Assembly: GCA_036023115.1 (NCBI GenBank)
Contig: JAYKKT010000041.1
Span: 4,861,501 to 4,925,500, forward strand
Length of the DNA stretch: 64,000 bases
Source: Brasenia schreberi
Taxonomy: Eukaryota; Streptophyta; Magnoliopsida; Nymphaeales; Cabombaceae
Reading direction: 5' to 3'
Shown here one piece after another: positions 22,900 through 35,895 of the stretch. Positions within the stretch are counted from its first letter, which is position 1. Each line of letters starts with the position of its first letter. Below the pieces are notes generated by a model, which saw nothing but the letters and a program-made list of their open reading frames with translations, did no database searches and had not been told where the DNA came from. A program made the translations under genes and the position numbers.

Positions 22900-25719
22900 G
22901 TACGTTCATTCATGTTCCCTCAATCATTCATATTAGTTTCCCATCTTAAATCTTGCACGTTAGTTAAGAGTTGCACTTTAGTCTTAATTAATTCAGGGCA
23001 TTCTTCTCATAGCATCCTAGTTGTAGCGTATTAATCATACTGTATATCAATCGAGTCATATAAATTTGTTACATCTTAAATAGTCGCTGCACATAAATCT
23101 GTCCATGCTTCATCTTTGTCCACAGCATACTGCATATTGTTCCTGACTTAGCGGCCACTAAGCATTATAGTAATTTCTTTTACAGCATACATACTATCAT
23201 TTGGTAGCCATTTACATTTATAGTTATCTATAGCATATTGTTCTATCATTACAAAGTATACATCCTAGTTTTCGTATAAATCCATTACAGTATTTTGCAT
23301 CAATTCATCTGTAGTTGCATATTACATTGACAACAATCTGCAGAACTGCATTGGGTTCCAAAATCTGACCGACAACCCTGTCATAGTTATTTGGGCAGCC
23401 ATACACAGTTTTCGTTTTGTTGTTGTTCCATAGCATCGCACATATCCATCATTGGCATATGCATTATATATACTAAGCCATGATAGTTATCCATCCTATT
23501 CTTCTTAGTTGTTAGTCATAATCACATAGGTATATTAGAAATTTATTTTGTTTACTATTGTTTACATATCACCATATCCGGGCAGTACGTTAACTTACAT
23601 TATCACTGTACTAGTAAGTCCATCTCATATAATGCATTATATTCATATTAGATAAATACTGCTTTGGGTCCCTGTTAATTTGCGTGTCAGTTCATATACA
23701 TTGTTCACAATCTGTTTTGCATATGCATGTTTGGTATGTTAACCATTACATATTAATATCACTTCAGTGGACATTAATCAGGCGCTTTTATAGTAACCAT
23801 AATAATCATACATAAGTGTTAGGTATATTGCTTCAAATCCCCTTATAGCCGCATTAAATATTCTTGTTATCTTTTGACATATCATATATTTACTGATTCC
23901 ATTAAATAGAGCATAGACATATTTGATCTCTGCATGATATGTATTTATTCGGCTTCTGTGAAGTTTCCTCTACATATCTGATTTACGCGCCTTATTCCAC
24001 ATCCATCAATTTGCTTATTGTCCCTTGAGCACCTTCTGTTACCTCAGAAAGTAGACTTTAGCCGGAAGCCCAGTTAATTGCAAAAACTCATAACTTTACC
24101 TATACCACCCCATCCATGGTAAACATGCCATTGAAGTGTAATTTGTATCCAAACAGTGATCTAAGTTCAATCCAATACCAGTATCCTCGAGTAAATAGTC
24201 CACTTGATTTCAATACTGATACACCCGAGGAGACACTTGAAACCAACAAAACCTAACAGAATCATTTGAAGGTGAATTATGAGATTCATAATATGAAAAA
24301 ACTTTTCTTAATGCAACCTCGATATGCTTCAAGGAAAGAGATGTCCGGTTTAGTGAAGGGAAGGTCTGACTTGGGTGTTGTGATTTACCCAATACAATGT
24401 AATCTAATGAACTAAAGGGTTCTGATTTCATATGGGAAACTGGTTGTGTGATTAGCTAAATTAGATAGGCTCTTGCTTACCTTATAGGTAAGTCTCACTT
24501 TGAGATCTATATTCCTATATCATTATGCTTCATATTACGCTCACCTATGTTTGTTTTGCATGCTCAGCTTTTGGAAAATCACAAACAGTTACATCCGAAG
24601 AAGCATTAAAAGAGAAGCATTCAAATGCTACCGAAGAAATCACACATTGAAAGCTGCAAATAAGCAATATACCACAGTGTAAGCTTACACTATAAGTGTC
24701 TATTCTTGTTCAGTGTTATATGAATCATTTGGCTTTCTATGAATAGCTTTCGACCAATCAATTTGCCTTTATTTTGCAGCTGAATCAAGTGCCATTACTC
24801 AATCAGTCCATAATCAATTGCAACCACAGCTTGCACCATGTAATTTTCAGTTTTTGTTTGCACTCATTTTTTGTTATTCTTTGGTGTGTTGTGGTCCTGC
24901 ATGATAATGGGAATGTTGTGAAAATTTATATTACATTATGAATATACTCAAGTAACCAAAACCTAGCTAATTTATTTTATGAATCTACAAATAACTAGAA
25001 ACTATTCAATTTTATTCTGTGTGAACTTTAATTAATTGTTTTCTACGTGCAGGATTTTGCTTGGAGAGCATGTTACCGAGGTTTGTTGGTCACCAATCAT
25101 AAAACTACAACTAGGAGCAAAAATTGCAACTAGAAGTAGTCCGGGAGAATCATTACGAGGACCAAGATGATCATAGTCTTTTCTATAAATACATAGTGTA
25201 AAAATGTTCGGACTTGGAAAGAAACTTGTTTGGATTTAGCTGTTGACTGAATTGTATGGTGATTATGAAGTCTTATTTAACATACTTATTATAGAGTTCT
25301 CTGTTCATTGAATTGTTTTTGTGTTAGTTGTGCTTATCTATGCTACAATTGCTCAAAACATAAATATTAAATAATGTGTAAATATAGTTGTATTTATTAG
25401 TGAAACCATATTAGCAATGAGAAAACCTTGCAAGCGATCAGCGAGGGTTCAACAATGGAATTCAGCATGAATATTCCGTGGCAAGTTAGCAACGAAGAAG
25501 ACAATTTTGAAAGGGAACAAAAACAGGATTGAGAGGAATTTGCAATGGCTTTGCAATAGAATATTTTGTTGCTATTTTTCTACTAAATAAAAAGATTCTA
25601 TTTAGGTAATTTGCATATTCAATCTAGATATTACTCAGCTACTCAAACCATTGCTTCATATTCAATCTACAAAACAAGATTCGATTCTTGTTCAATGGCC
25701 ATTGCGATTTTCTATGCCA
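22900..25719. other. No gene assigned
   Basis: The remaining exons of the SNF2 gene were looked for and not found. 24570-24680 and 24780-24845 carry splice-like borders and short open stretches without recognisable motifs. Confidence 0.35.
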
Positions 25720-26420
25720 TGGAATGATTCTGGAGCACTTACAAGCAAATTCTCACATATGCCAACTTTTGCTCAAGCTGAGTAGCTTCATCCATGGAAA
25801 GAAAAGATAGTCCCAACAGTTTGGCAATAGCCTAAAAGCCTTCCAGCCTCCACAAGCCAGGGTTGAGGTCGAGGAAATGGATCCAAACATGGATCATAGG
25901 TTCCTTCAAGTTTCTATTCCTCGCTCGGGAACCACCTGTTCACCACAAGGGTATGGCTTGCAAGCTTCCAGATTTCTTTATTGATCATAAACAACCTACC
26001 TTATTCCACTCCAGAGATGTGCCCACGTCTTCGGGATAAATTTCACTTCGGGATTTCCGAATATAAGCCGGAACTCTGTTCTTTTAAACTTGTCCACTCA
26101 CTCCAAAGAAACCAGCAAGCAAAGTCCATTTTCATTGTTTCATCCAATGATCGAAAGTGGTTTTGAGAATAAACTACCATTTTCTATAAACCATTTCCAT
26201 GTATAGCCTTGCCTCTGCATCCAGTTGTAATTGTTGAGATATCCACACAACTTGAGACCATGATTTGGATTTAAATTATCATTTCCATGTATGGGAATAA
26301 ACTACCATTTCCATGGCTAGAAAGAAGTCAACATCTTCCCTGGATTTAAATTTCATAAAAAATATCCAATGTGGACAGGGAAGTTCATGGAATCCGCCTG
26401 AGAAAGTCAGCTGACGATGC
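25720..26420 (-). pseudogene. L1-type LINE ORF1 (DUF4283-like) fragment
   Basis: On the minus strand, pieces from different frames line up in the order of the N-terminal domain of plant L1 ORF1 proteins: FFMKFKSREDVDFFL (about 26380-26330), HTLVVNRWFPSEE (about 25940), IHVWIHFLDLNPG and, after a stop, AIAKLLG...MDEATQLEQKLAYVRICL (about 25840-25760). The family pattern is FxFKFxSEED, LVVRRWxP, VWIRLPGLP and AIASxLGxPLYxDEAT..RLxYARVCVEV. Stops and frameshifts make it a relic. A DUF4283 protein from another element class is possible. Confidence 0.55.
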
Positions 26421-27149
26421 AAAAATCCTGATTGCAGGCCTGATCCAAAAGCTCCAATAGGACAAACCATGGAAAGTAAAGATGCATCCACAGTTGCCAC
26501 ATCCATACGAGGCATGAAGCAAATATCAACCGTTTTTGTTGTTTTAGAGCTGCCAATGAAACAAGTTAGTCCGACGTAATGACTAAAACATAGGCAGAAT
26601 ATGCCAACACCATCTAAAGGGCACTAATGCAAACGAAATATTGACATATCTAAATGGGCATAAACGCAAAATTCTTGGAATCTCTTATGATGTTAGTATT
26701 GTTGAAGCTCTGTGATTGTTGAAAGGTGATTTTCCGGGCCTTAATCTTCTGGCAGAAGACATAAATCAATTAGTAATTGCAGAAGATGTCGATGGAGTAG
26801 AGCATGACCACAGAGTGAAACCCCGATTTCTTCCAATTTGCTAATACTGAGCCGATACCCATTGTAGCCATTGTTGGTAATCAAGGTGGGATTTCGGCCA
26901 TGCACGAATTCATGGAGGAACCCGCGAACCAAAGCTGACGTGATTGATAACAAGGAACCCGTAGAGCAGATGGATCGTTCCAAAACCCTTTCCAGATTTA
27001 ATCTTAGGATGAAGCTCAAACCGTCGCCCGAAGGAGGGAAGATATTTTCGAAAGTGGAGCTCCTGACCTCCTAGATAGTGATACTTTGGGTATCATCATA
27101 ACGGTTTGGGGCTTTGCCACAAGCCGTAGACGAAAGAACCTTCGTACTA

Positions 27150-27475
27150 TACATGGCCGCTTCAGAACCAGCCCGGTGGTTTGAACGAGAACCGCACCTT
27201 CAGCGAACTGGCTGTAACCAGCACCGGAACAGGAGACCTTTCGGTTTAATTACGAACCGGCCCGGAACCTGCAATTCAAAACTGCCGTTCCGGTGCTGGT
27301 TACAGCCAAATCGAACTATTAACAGGTTCGCTGAAGGTCTAAAGGCATGTAACATAAGGTCTAAAGGCATGTAACATAAGGTCCAAATCGAACTATTAAC
27401 CGGCCCGGAACCTTTCGAATATTCAAAAAGCCAAATCTGCATAAAATGAGAAAAGTTTCGGAACATAAGGTCTAA
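27150..27475. repeat. Hairpin and micro-duplication cluster, hAT-MITE-like
   Basis: A perfect 21-bp inverted repeat (27210-27230 against 27287-27307) is extended by a second stem (about 27196-27208 against 27326-27338). Next to it the unit ggtctaaaggcatgtaacata is tandemly duplicated (27336, 27357) and occurs again near 27469; aaatcgaactattaac occurs at 27308 and about 27385. The gaaccgg words resemble plant hAT MITEs. Confidence 0.6.
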
Positions 27476-27490
27476 AGGCATGTAACATAC

Positions 27491-29068
27491 CTCTTCAAAC
27501 ATGTGGAGGTTCATCACTTGTCTCGTAAATTCCAGAACTGCTGATGAAGAGAAACTGTTGCACAATGGTGCTTTTGGCCCAATCTGCCACAGGCCTATTG
27601 CAAAAGTTCACCATCAGATACAATCACAACAGGCATGCATCTACATGCACGCATGCATACACACAAATAGTGGACCAAAGGGTGCTGTTTGTCACCCTGA
27701 AAGAGACTCCTCTACATGATAAAAATTGGTCAGTGAGTAGTATCTAATTACTTGCACAGTTTGAAGCAAATCTCCCTTTTGAATCAAAGTAAGTCTAAAT
27801 GGAGAATGATAAAATTGAGTCTCATTTACTTTGAACCAAAGAAATATGCGTATTTAGACAAATTTTAGTTCGGATGGAAATGAAGGGAAGCAATACTGCA
27901 TGGGCCTAATCAAGCAATACTCTTATATATTTCTTTTGCCGACTCTGAAACTATAAGATGTATTTTTGCTGGTTTACTAAAATAGCAAATGCAAGGAAAA
28001 ATTATCCATCGTAACATAAATTTAACAAGAGAATAGTGCACGAAAACAAAAAAACATGAGTATCATCAAGTTCTCTTTAGATGCATTGGATGGGTCAACT
28101 TAGGAAACATTACAAAGTTGTTAGATCAATAGCTATGCCACACCATAAATGTTCATAAGAGACGAAAACAATTACCTGACTGCATCTAAATCCTTTCCTC
28201 TGTTATCCAAAACAACATAAAAAACAGATCCTTCGACTAAATTAGCCACATCCCCATATTGTTTTTGCGCCCTGGCTAACAAGCTCCTCAAAGTTGATAC
28301 CAATTTCTGCAAAATCACTAAGAAGATACTCGTGGCAACAGAAAGAAATCCACAGTAGAATATAGATAAAGTAGGGAAGAGATGATGTCAATCAGAAGAC
28401 GATTCTTCGAACTAATGTCAAGCTTCTTGGTAGAAAACACCAACTCTGTCGACTATAGACAATTTTCATGTAGGTCAACTGAATAGCAGATGTTGATTCA
28501 AATCTATGACAACCAGTGGATGGAACTCCATGTTGCACACGATATTGATAGTGCTACATACCTCTTCCATATAAATGGATCACACAATTAGAACTGAGAG
28601 GTCCTTTAATTTTAGAGACAAGGAGAACTGAAAAGGTTGAATAAATAGTTATTCATCTGAGAGGTCCTTTACTGTAAACTTGTTCGCTAAATAACCTGCT
28701 GGCATTGCATAAGAACATATATGCATGAGAAAACATACTGGTCTATGTAAGACAATAAGGAAATATGTCATACATTTTAGTGCCAAGTACAAGAAAATGT
28801 AAAGTTTGTGGCACACTAGTACACCAAAGGTTGCCAAGTATTCATAAACATCAGACCACTAGAACTATGGTGGAAAAGTCAAAATTTGAAACAAACACAT
28901 AAATTACAAACAATAAGTTTTGAGGCACATAAACTTTATTACAATGTAATACCAACTAGCAAGCACTATCACAAAATGTAACACCACTATACCTCAAAAA
29001 TGGAAATGTCACTCGACAAGTAAACCATTTGGTTGTTATCCTTGTTCATCATCCAACTCCCATTTGAC
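27491..29068 (-). pseudogene. CSP41A: Fragment of CSP41A, chloroplast stem-loop-binding RNA endonuclease
   Basis: Two exons join in phase. Exon 28306-28176 (cag before, gtaat after) reads YGDVANLVEG then FYVVLDNRGKDLDAV. Exon 27594-27491 (tag before, gtatg after) continues [20 protein letters not shown] and DEPPHV. CSP41A reads [41 protein letters not shown] at this place. It is an SDR-fold plastid protein that binds and cleaves RNA stem-loops. A possible preceding exon at 29068-28993 (NKDNNQMVYLSSDISIFE) fits the phase but not the known protein well. After DEPPHV an extra T gives a TGA just before the splice donor. The N-terminal transit peptide, the Rossmann glycine motif and all later exons were not found, so this looks like a broken partial copy. 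Confidence 0.75.
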
Positions 29069-29280
29069 CTACATGAAAAGGTCAATGAAATAAAAATGGA
29101 AATAATATAATATAATTACTTAGTGAATTTATGTTACTACTTAATGCTACCACACCCCTACAGAATCCAATAACTTGCAAACCTAAATTGTCACAAGAAA
29201 TAGTTCAATTATATGATGTATGTAACAATAAAAGTCAAAGATAGTTATACCAGTAAATATATCTTACCTTTCTAAAAAAT

Positions 29281-31240
29281 TTCAACGTCTTTCAATTCTT
29301 CCTTTGTATTCAAACAAGTTTCATTTCATAGTCAATCTTATGTAAAAAACACATTTAGCAATCTTAGGGGTCAAAGAGCTCCTAAATGTATCAAAGACTT
29401 ACCTCACTGTGCTAAATATAGATTTAAAAGCTATTATAGATATGAGAACTGCCAAGATATCTATTGTCATATGTACAAAAATGAGAAATATCTCTAAATT
29501 AATCCTCTACCATTTTAAAATATCGAAGTCATCATGATCTTGTATTTCTTCACCTAAATCAATATCCAATTCAGATTTTTTTGTCTTACACCTTCCATCT
29601 TTATTTTGCTTTTAATGTATTCTTTCTTAAAATAATCTCTAGCCTTCTATTTTGTTCTCACATTACTCAGCTCACTTGACACAAGGTTGCCTATACAGTT
29701 TTCACTTAATTAAGAGGCACAAACATTTTTCAAGTTGGAGAACTATCCTATATCTATAGTATAGGTGGAAGAGAGCATTTCTCGCTCTCTAAAATAATTC
29801 TTTTTCATGTTGTGTACCATAAATTTTATAAAAAGTAAACTGAATTATTTCAAAAAATTCTCAAAGATCAAGTTGCAATAAAAATAAGCTTGTTTATCTT
29901 CATGTATAGCCACCCCAATATTTATCAAATTTTGCTTTCGTCTTTATGTACATTAACTTCACTTCTAAATCATCATTATTGATCTACTTTAATATTACCT
30001 CAGCTAGATCACTTATCTCTATCCAAAATATATTTGGTGTGACATAGGATTACCCTAAAATACATATAGTGATATCGTCAAAATTGTTGTAACATGCTAC
30101 TCATTTTCTTTATAGAATTCTTATCAATACAATCAAATCCATCTCCATCATCATTTGATTCCATCATGTCTAAAATATGAATATGTGTATCAAATAACTC
30201 AAATATCTTCTCAAAGTTTTTGAAAACTCTAACATTTTATAGGTGAAATTCCATCTAGTCAAGCAAAATTCACTTTTATACTCTATATTACATTCTTTAA
30301 ACTTTATATATTAATTGGAGATTTCCTAATATGTTTCATAGCTTTCCTTAACTAAGTAATGGAGCTATTCACCTCTTTTAGACCATCTCACACAACCAAG
30401 TTTATTATATGTACAATCCATCTTATATATAAACATACTGAAATTTGCAACACCAGTTTCCTAACTTATAATTTTTTTCAAATATGAAATAACCACTTCA
30501 TTTGAACTAGAATTGTCAACTATACCCACAAGTATCTTTTTAATACCCCACTCAAGCAAGCAATCAATAAGCAACCTACCAATAGAGTCACTCTTATGGC
30601 TAGATATGGACAAGAATTTAACATTTGTTTGTGCAAGTATTACTCATCATCAACAAAATAGGCCATGATATACATGGAGTTCAATCTTTGCAAAGATGTT
30701 CATGTATATGTGGTTATGTATATGCTTTGAGTATTCGTTTTTCAAAAATTACTCAATTTTACCTTTTCATCTACAAAAAGTTCATAGCAATCACATGATA
30801 TGATAAACTTAAGGATGTTGTACCTACTATCATCCTAAACCCTATACCTTCACCGATCTTAAATAGCAATTCGCCAATAATGACCATTTCTACAATGACC
30901 TTCCTAATCACTATTTGATCAAATTTTTAAGTACATAAATTGCCTACGTTTTCACTTTCTCCTTGTGGTTGCAAAGACAACTGTTATTATTTAGCTTCTA
31001 CATTTTTTAGAAATTTCTTATAAGCATCAATATAATTTTTGAGTATAGTAGTATCATTCTTCTTGGAATCACAACAAAAATTTCTACTACGCTAATTACA
31101 TTTTGTTTTGATCTCACCCAAATCATCTATAAACTTGTTGCAATGCTCTCATACTTTAGATCCTTACTTTATGGACTTCCTTTGTACTTTTGAAGATGTT
31201 GCATCATCACTTGGTCATAGAGTATTTGAGTTTACTTACT
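29281..31240 (-). pseudogene. Decayed hAT-superfamily transposase
   Basis: Read on the minus strand from right to left, remnants follow the plant hAT order. A BED zinc-finger remnant is at about 31180-31060 (SKV-EHCNKFIDD, KTKCN, SKKNDTTILKNYI). The RNase H-like catalytic region near 30620-30480 reads HKSDSIGRLLIDCLLEWGI and VDNSSSNEVVISYLK, matching the family's HKGETIGR..LLEWGI and VDNASSNDVAIDYLK. The hATC dimerisation region at about 29520-29330 reads DILAVLISIIAFKSIFST and FDTFRSSLTPK. Numerous stops and frameshifts are present. It probably encodes the transposase of an element whose right end lies at 32515. Confidence 0.85.
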
Positions 31241-31404
31241 CTAGGGTTACTTATTCTTGCTATAATTGAGACTTCTATAATAAAAGAAAACATAAATACA
31301 AATTTATTGCATGAAATATACACTAATATAACATATACAAACTTCAAAAAAGAATATAGACATGCATGAGTTTAATATGACATATACTAAGCTTTAGAAA
31401 TATT

Positions 31405-31419
31405 ATATATATATATATA

Positions 31420-31492
<73 letters not shown>

Positions 31493-31509
31493 ATATATAT
31501 ATATATATG
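31405..31509. repeat. (AT)n microsatellite
   Basis: About 100 bp of AT dinucleotide with a few C interruptions, between the hAT coding remnant and its upstream leader. Confidence 0.95.
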
Positions 31510-32504
31510 CAAACATGTTCCATGATATGTTTAAAACATATAAATCTAGAACATGTTTCACTGACATAAAGACATTGTAGAAAAATAATGAAGCTAAATT
31601 AATGAAAGCATAGACAATAACATAAAGGTAAAACATGCTCAAATGGTGAATACCCATAATTAAATTCCATGAATTCTTACCAAAGTTAGCAATGTAGGGA
31701 AGAATACACTAATCGTATCTTGGTCCCTATCTGCAAGTTAGTGCACCACCCTGAATTAGCGAAATGATCATAACAATGAGGCCAACAAAAAATGATATTC
31801 AACAACAAGAAAAGATACAACTACAAAGCATGACAAAATAACAATATATTCTCATTGGAACAAAAAATAATTATCAAATTAAAGCAGCAAATCTTTATTA
31901 TATTGAATTATCATTGGATGGTTTTTTCAAATTAACCAATCAACCAAATTCTTTCTCCTTTAACCATTAACAAAACAAATTATATGAAGGAAACGAAGGA
32001 ATAAGATGATTACTATGAAAGAAGCATGCAAAAGAAGCCAATTGCTCTTTCCTATTCTTGCTTTTGATAAACTAATGTAAGTAAATAATAGACAACCACA
32101 AAGTATATTGAATCCATCAATCATAAAGAGAGAGGACAAGAGAAAAGGGATGGTTGTAGATACACATATATTTATGTGTTTGCAAGTATGCAAAAGAAGC
32201 ATAATGTGAATTGAGAGAGGGCAAGAGAAAGAATGAGGGTGTGATTCAAAAGAGAAAGAGAGAGGACATGAATCACGAGAAGGTGTGAATCAAAAGAGAG
32301 AGAGGAGGTGAGAGAGAGATGGCGAGGAATGAACTAGCTAGGACATGGGGGTTGTTAATTTTTTTTGTCGGTTCCTTTTGGATCCCATGAAAGCAAAATC
32401 AAAATTTTTAAAAACTAACCTGAACCTCAACCCAAACTATAAAAAAAACTGAACTTGAAATTGTGGTTCAGATCTAGTTTGTTTTTGGGTTAAAACTGAA
32501 TTAT

Positions 32505-32515
32505 GCTAACCCCTA
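32505..32515. repeat. Putative right terminal repeat of the hAT element
   Basis: It reads gctaaccccta, the reverse complement of TAGGGGTTAGC, beginning with the same TAGGGGT as the hAT element at 11527. The matching left terminus near 28.9-29.3 kb was not found. Confidence 0.4.
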
Positions 32516-33719
32516 TTAACCCAACAAAACAATCACACTCAGTAAGTCATAAGAATAATGCGAGGCTTTATTTTACTTCTACATGTTGCAGGGGTTATTA
32601 CTCGAAAATCTCACATTGCATCAATAAATGTGATTGCCAACAAAGGAGGCCATGTGCCTCACGTGACAATAGAGAAGGGAGAAATGCTCACTTTAGTGGT
32701 CAATTGCTTGGAAATTCAGTGGAGATTGTGGTGTACCTATTTAATCATCTTAGAAACATCAAGATAAAGGAATCCATCCAACACCAAACGTTGCCAAAAT
32801 AGTCATAGTTATCACCTAGCCGAAATCACTTAGATTGCTACATTCATGTGATAGCTAAGAGATGAGGATAAAAGGAAGCAAAAAGTTATTGGAGATGTGA
32901 ATTTTTGTTCCAAAGCCTATGTAAATACTTGAAACTAAATTCGCAAACTACGAGTACGCGAGCGTGCCAGCTAGTTTGCTCAAACTAGCAAAGATGATTT
33001 CTAACTTCTTTGGTAATTGTAGATAAGTGAGTTCTTTTTGACGTAGGTCTTCTTCAACCGATGCTCAAGGGTCAGTTTAGATGCTTGGAAAATTGTCTTA
33101 GGATTTGGTAAGTTTTCAAAACAAATCTTCAATAAAAAAGCCTTTCCAAAATTGTGTGACCTTTTTCCTTTGACCAAATTTTAGGTTCAATTCTTAAAAA
33201 CAAAAATAGTTTTCTTTCAAATAACAGATGTTCCTAATTGTTTTGGTCTTTTTTGAATATCCAAAAATCTTGGAAAATTTACTTGAGATAGGCCTATGAG
33301 TGTAGTTTATTGGGAGATTTTTTTTGTTTTTGTTTCTAAGGATGAATAAAATTAAATCAACGAATTTCTTAGCCTTAGAACTCGAGACAGACCTTGTGAC
33401 AGAAATATAGAGGCTTAAAAAAACACATGTATCTCAGTACATAGACTTTAACATTTTATAAAATTGATCAAGTTAGAAAGCTATTGGAATCATCTTTCTA
33501 ACAAGACCATTTTTAGAATTTTTGGATCACTACAGATAGAGTTCAAGGGAGTTTTATCCCGGCTCTGTTGTAGGATGTGTAGTATAGACAAGTTCTGTCT
33601 TGGTTTTTGTTTGGTTTTCCCAATTTTATTTACAATCTTACACATGTCTAAAATTCTTAAAATTTTTATGGAGTGTTGTCTACATGTAACTGAAGTGTGT
33701 ACCGATTTTTAGGATTTTT
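32516..33719. other. Intergenic, no gene recognised
   Basis: A short open frame at 32558-32767 lacks recognisable motifs. Nothing else was assignable. Confidence 0.35.
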
Positions 33720-34344
33720 TGTTTTAGAATTTAGGCTGAAAATATCAATGATCAGACAGATGCAGAATGCTAAAACAAAGTTTTCTATTTTAAGAGTTTA
33801 ATAAATGCATTCGATTGGGCTTTAATGATTTATTTGATTATTCAATTTTTTTTTTTATTGAGTACTTTATTCTATAAGAGAGGAAGTGCAATAATCAAGA
33901 AAAATTATCATATAGCTTAAGCATAGAAGAGATGAGAGAGTATAAGGTATACAATATATATTGAGGTAGATGTAACTATAAATCAAATAATTGATAGGCG
34001 ATTTTACCTTTGCTCTTTGATGAAATTTTGCAAAGCCTCTCCTCAAATATTACAATGATTTGAAGATAAATACTCCTTAATTACAAAATGAATTGAATTT
34101 AATTGAAAAAAGGAAAGAGAAGGGAATAAAATTTACCTTGATTGAAGACCTTGAAATGACTTGGAGAGCGACGGCTTGGGGACGGCACCTCCACTCTTGG
34201 GGAACTCCTCCTCCTTCCTCTCCTCTTCTCTCTCTCTCTCTCTTTGACGAGATTTTCTCTCTTAATTTCCCTTTTGAGTTTCCTTTTTGGTTAACCCTTG
34301 GGTTTTTCTAACTTTGACTTCTCTTGATAAGTACCTCAAGACCC

Positions 34345-34354
34345 CTATTTATAG
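34345..34354 (-). promoter_or_regulatory. TATA box of the LTR-like region
   Basis: CTATAAATAG followed by GGG on the minus strand, upstream of a GA-rich, leader-like stretch. Confidence 0.45.
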
Positions 34355-35339
34355 ATTTCAAAGGGGGTCTCTAGGACCTTCCATGAGTTGGGCATGAAGC
34401 TTGATATTTGGTCCTATTTTGATCCAAATTCACTTTGAAAAGGTGTTGGTCACATGGCTCATATGAGAGCACGTGGACGATCCCCATTTTGGTCAAGAAT
34501 GAGCCTTGGTGCAGCCCTATGCTAGGTGCAATGCAGCCTGCTCCCTTACTTGCCTCGATTTGGTGCGGTCTTTCTTGTGGCTCATAGCTTGCTGCAGGTG
34601 CATGAGTAGGCCTTTGACTTAGTCACTCAACCTTTCTTTTGCCTTGACTTTGACCCTTCTTGGCTTGATCTATCCCGTGTCTAGACTTGGCTTTATGTCT
34701 TGATTGTCTTATCCTTGTTGGTGCCACTTTTGACTCGACCTTGATCTTGATATGTCTTGGCCGATCTGGTGCACCCTTTGACTTATTGAATTTAAATTTG
34801 ACTTGGGCTTCTTGACATGACCCTTTCTTGGTTTGAGTTCATCTTGGGCTTGGGCTTGTACCCATTTTAACTTGATTTGATTTCGGGCTTGTAGCATGTT
34901 CCTCTTTGATTTGGTTTTGGGCTTGAGTATGAGCCCATCTTTGATTTGATTTTTGGGCTTGATCATGAGCCCAATTTGACTTAGTTTTGGGTATGAGCTA
35001 GTTCCATGTGTCACCTAATTTGACTTAGATTTGATCTCCTGAAGGTATCGGAGTTATGCTTCTTCAAACTCTATTTTCTCTAGTTGATCATCTGCTTTCA
35101 TCCTAACCTTAAAGAATTTTGTTTTGCTTGATTCTCTTTTCAATTAAGATTTATGGTTTCAAATATTTTTTTTATTATTTAAAATCATTTTATTTGAGAT
35201 ATATTTGAAAACATGAAGTTTTAACGAAATCCTCAAATATTTTTTTGGAAAACAATTGAGTCTCATTCCCAGTGTTTGTTTGCATGAGTGACCTGATTTC
35301 ACTCTGTGAGTTAGTCTTTACCGTTTCAACTACTTTAAC

Positions 35340-35455
35340 CATTTGTTAGGTGTAGGGTGTCATACCACTTTAACCCTTTTGATGGGTATAGGGTCTCATA
35401 CCACTTTAACCCTTTTGATGGGTATAGGGTCTCAAACCACTTTAACCCTTGGGTG
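35340..35455. repeat. Three 36-bp tandem repeats
   Basis: cataccacttt recurs at 35361 and 35397, and caaaccacttt at 35433. The period of 36 keeps one antisense frame open as a 12-residue repeat, but no coding function is evident. Confidence 0.85.
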
Positions 35456-35895
35456 TAGGATCTTAGAGTAAGACTATCCTCGATCGGGCAAGTTTTTGAG
35501 GTTTGGTTCAGATTTGGTTTATTTTGGAATTTCAAAGTTTTTGTAATTTTATAAATTTGTTTGGTTCCCAATATCTCATTTTTATTTTTTTTTGAGAAAA
35601 ATTATTTAAAACCATTATTTCTTTGAAGGCAATCATTTGAAATAGCAAAATCTTGTCAATTTGGCCTTGAGGGTAGAGTGGTCATTTTTTAAAGCTTTTG
35701 TCAAAATTGGATTTTTTAAGAGGGGTGCAATGTACCCTTATTTTGAAGCTGCTACAAAATTTTGGTGTATAAATGAGTTTTTTTAATGTGTCTTTATTTG
35801 AAAACCCTTAAAAGACCTAGAACCGCAATGTTTCTTGAAAAGACAAAATTTATAAAGATCAAATCTTTTGAGAAATTTTTTTTTGGGTGTTTACA

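Larger units (their letters stand above)
33720..35895 (-). repeat. LTR-like promoter region, minus orientation
   Basis: On the minus strand it starts TGTAAACACCC (35895), a common plant LTR start. It carries repeat-rich U3-like DNA, a TATA box (34345-34354), then a purine-rich leader and a possible splice donor (aatcaaggtaaa, about 34135). No paired LTR or coding region was found, so a solo LTR or a truncated element is the best reading. The left edge is a guess. Confidence 0.35.

Noticed and set aside
25400..25570. Possible second CACTA subterminal region (gcaagcgatcagcgaggg words)
   Set aside because: No CACTACAACAA-type terminus found on either side.
27114..27374. Plus-strand open frame near 27.2 kb
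   Set aside because: It runs through the hairpin and micro-duplications, so the openness is structural, not coding.
34709..35014. Lys/Gln-rich minus-strand frame with PK and NQIK words
   Set aside because: Comes from short degenerate gggcttg repeats within an LTR-like region; no domain recognised.
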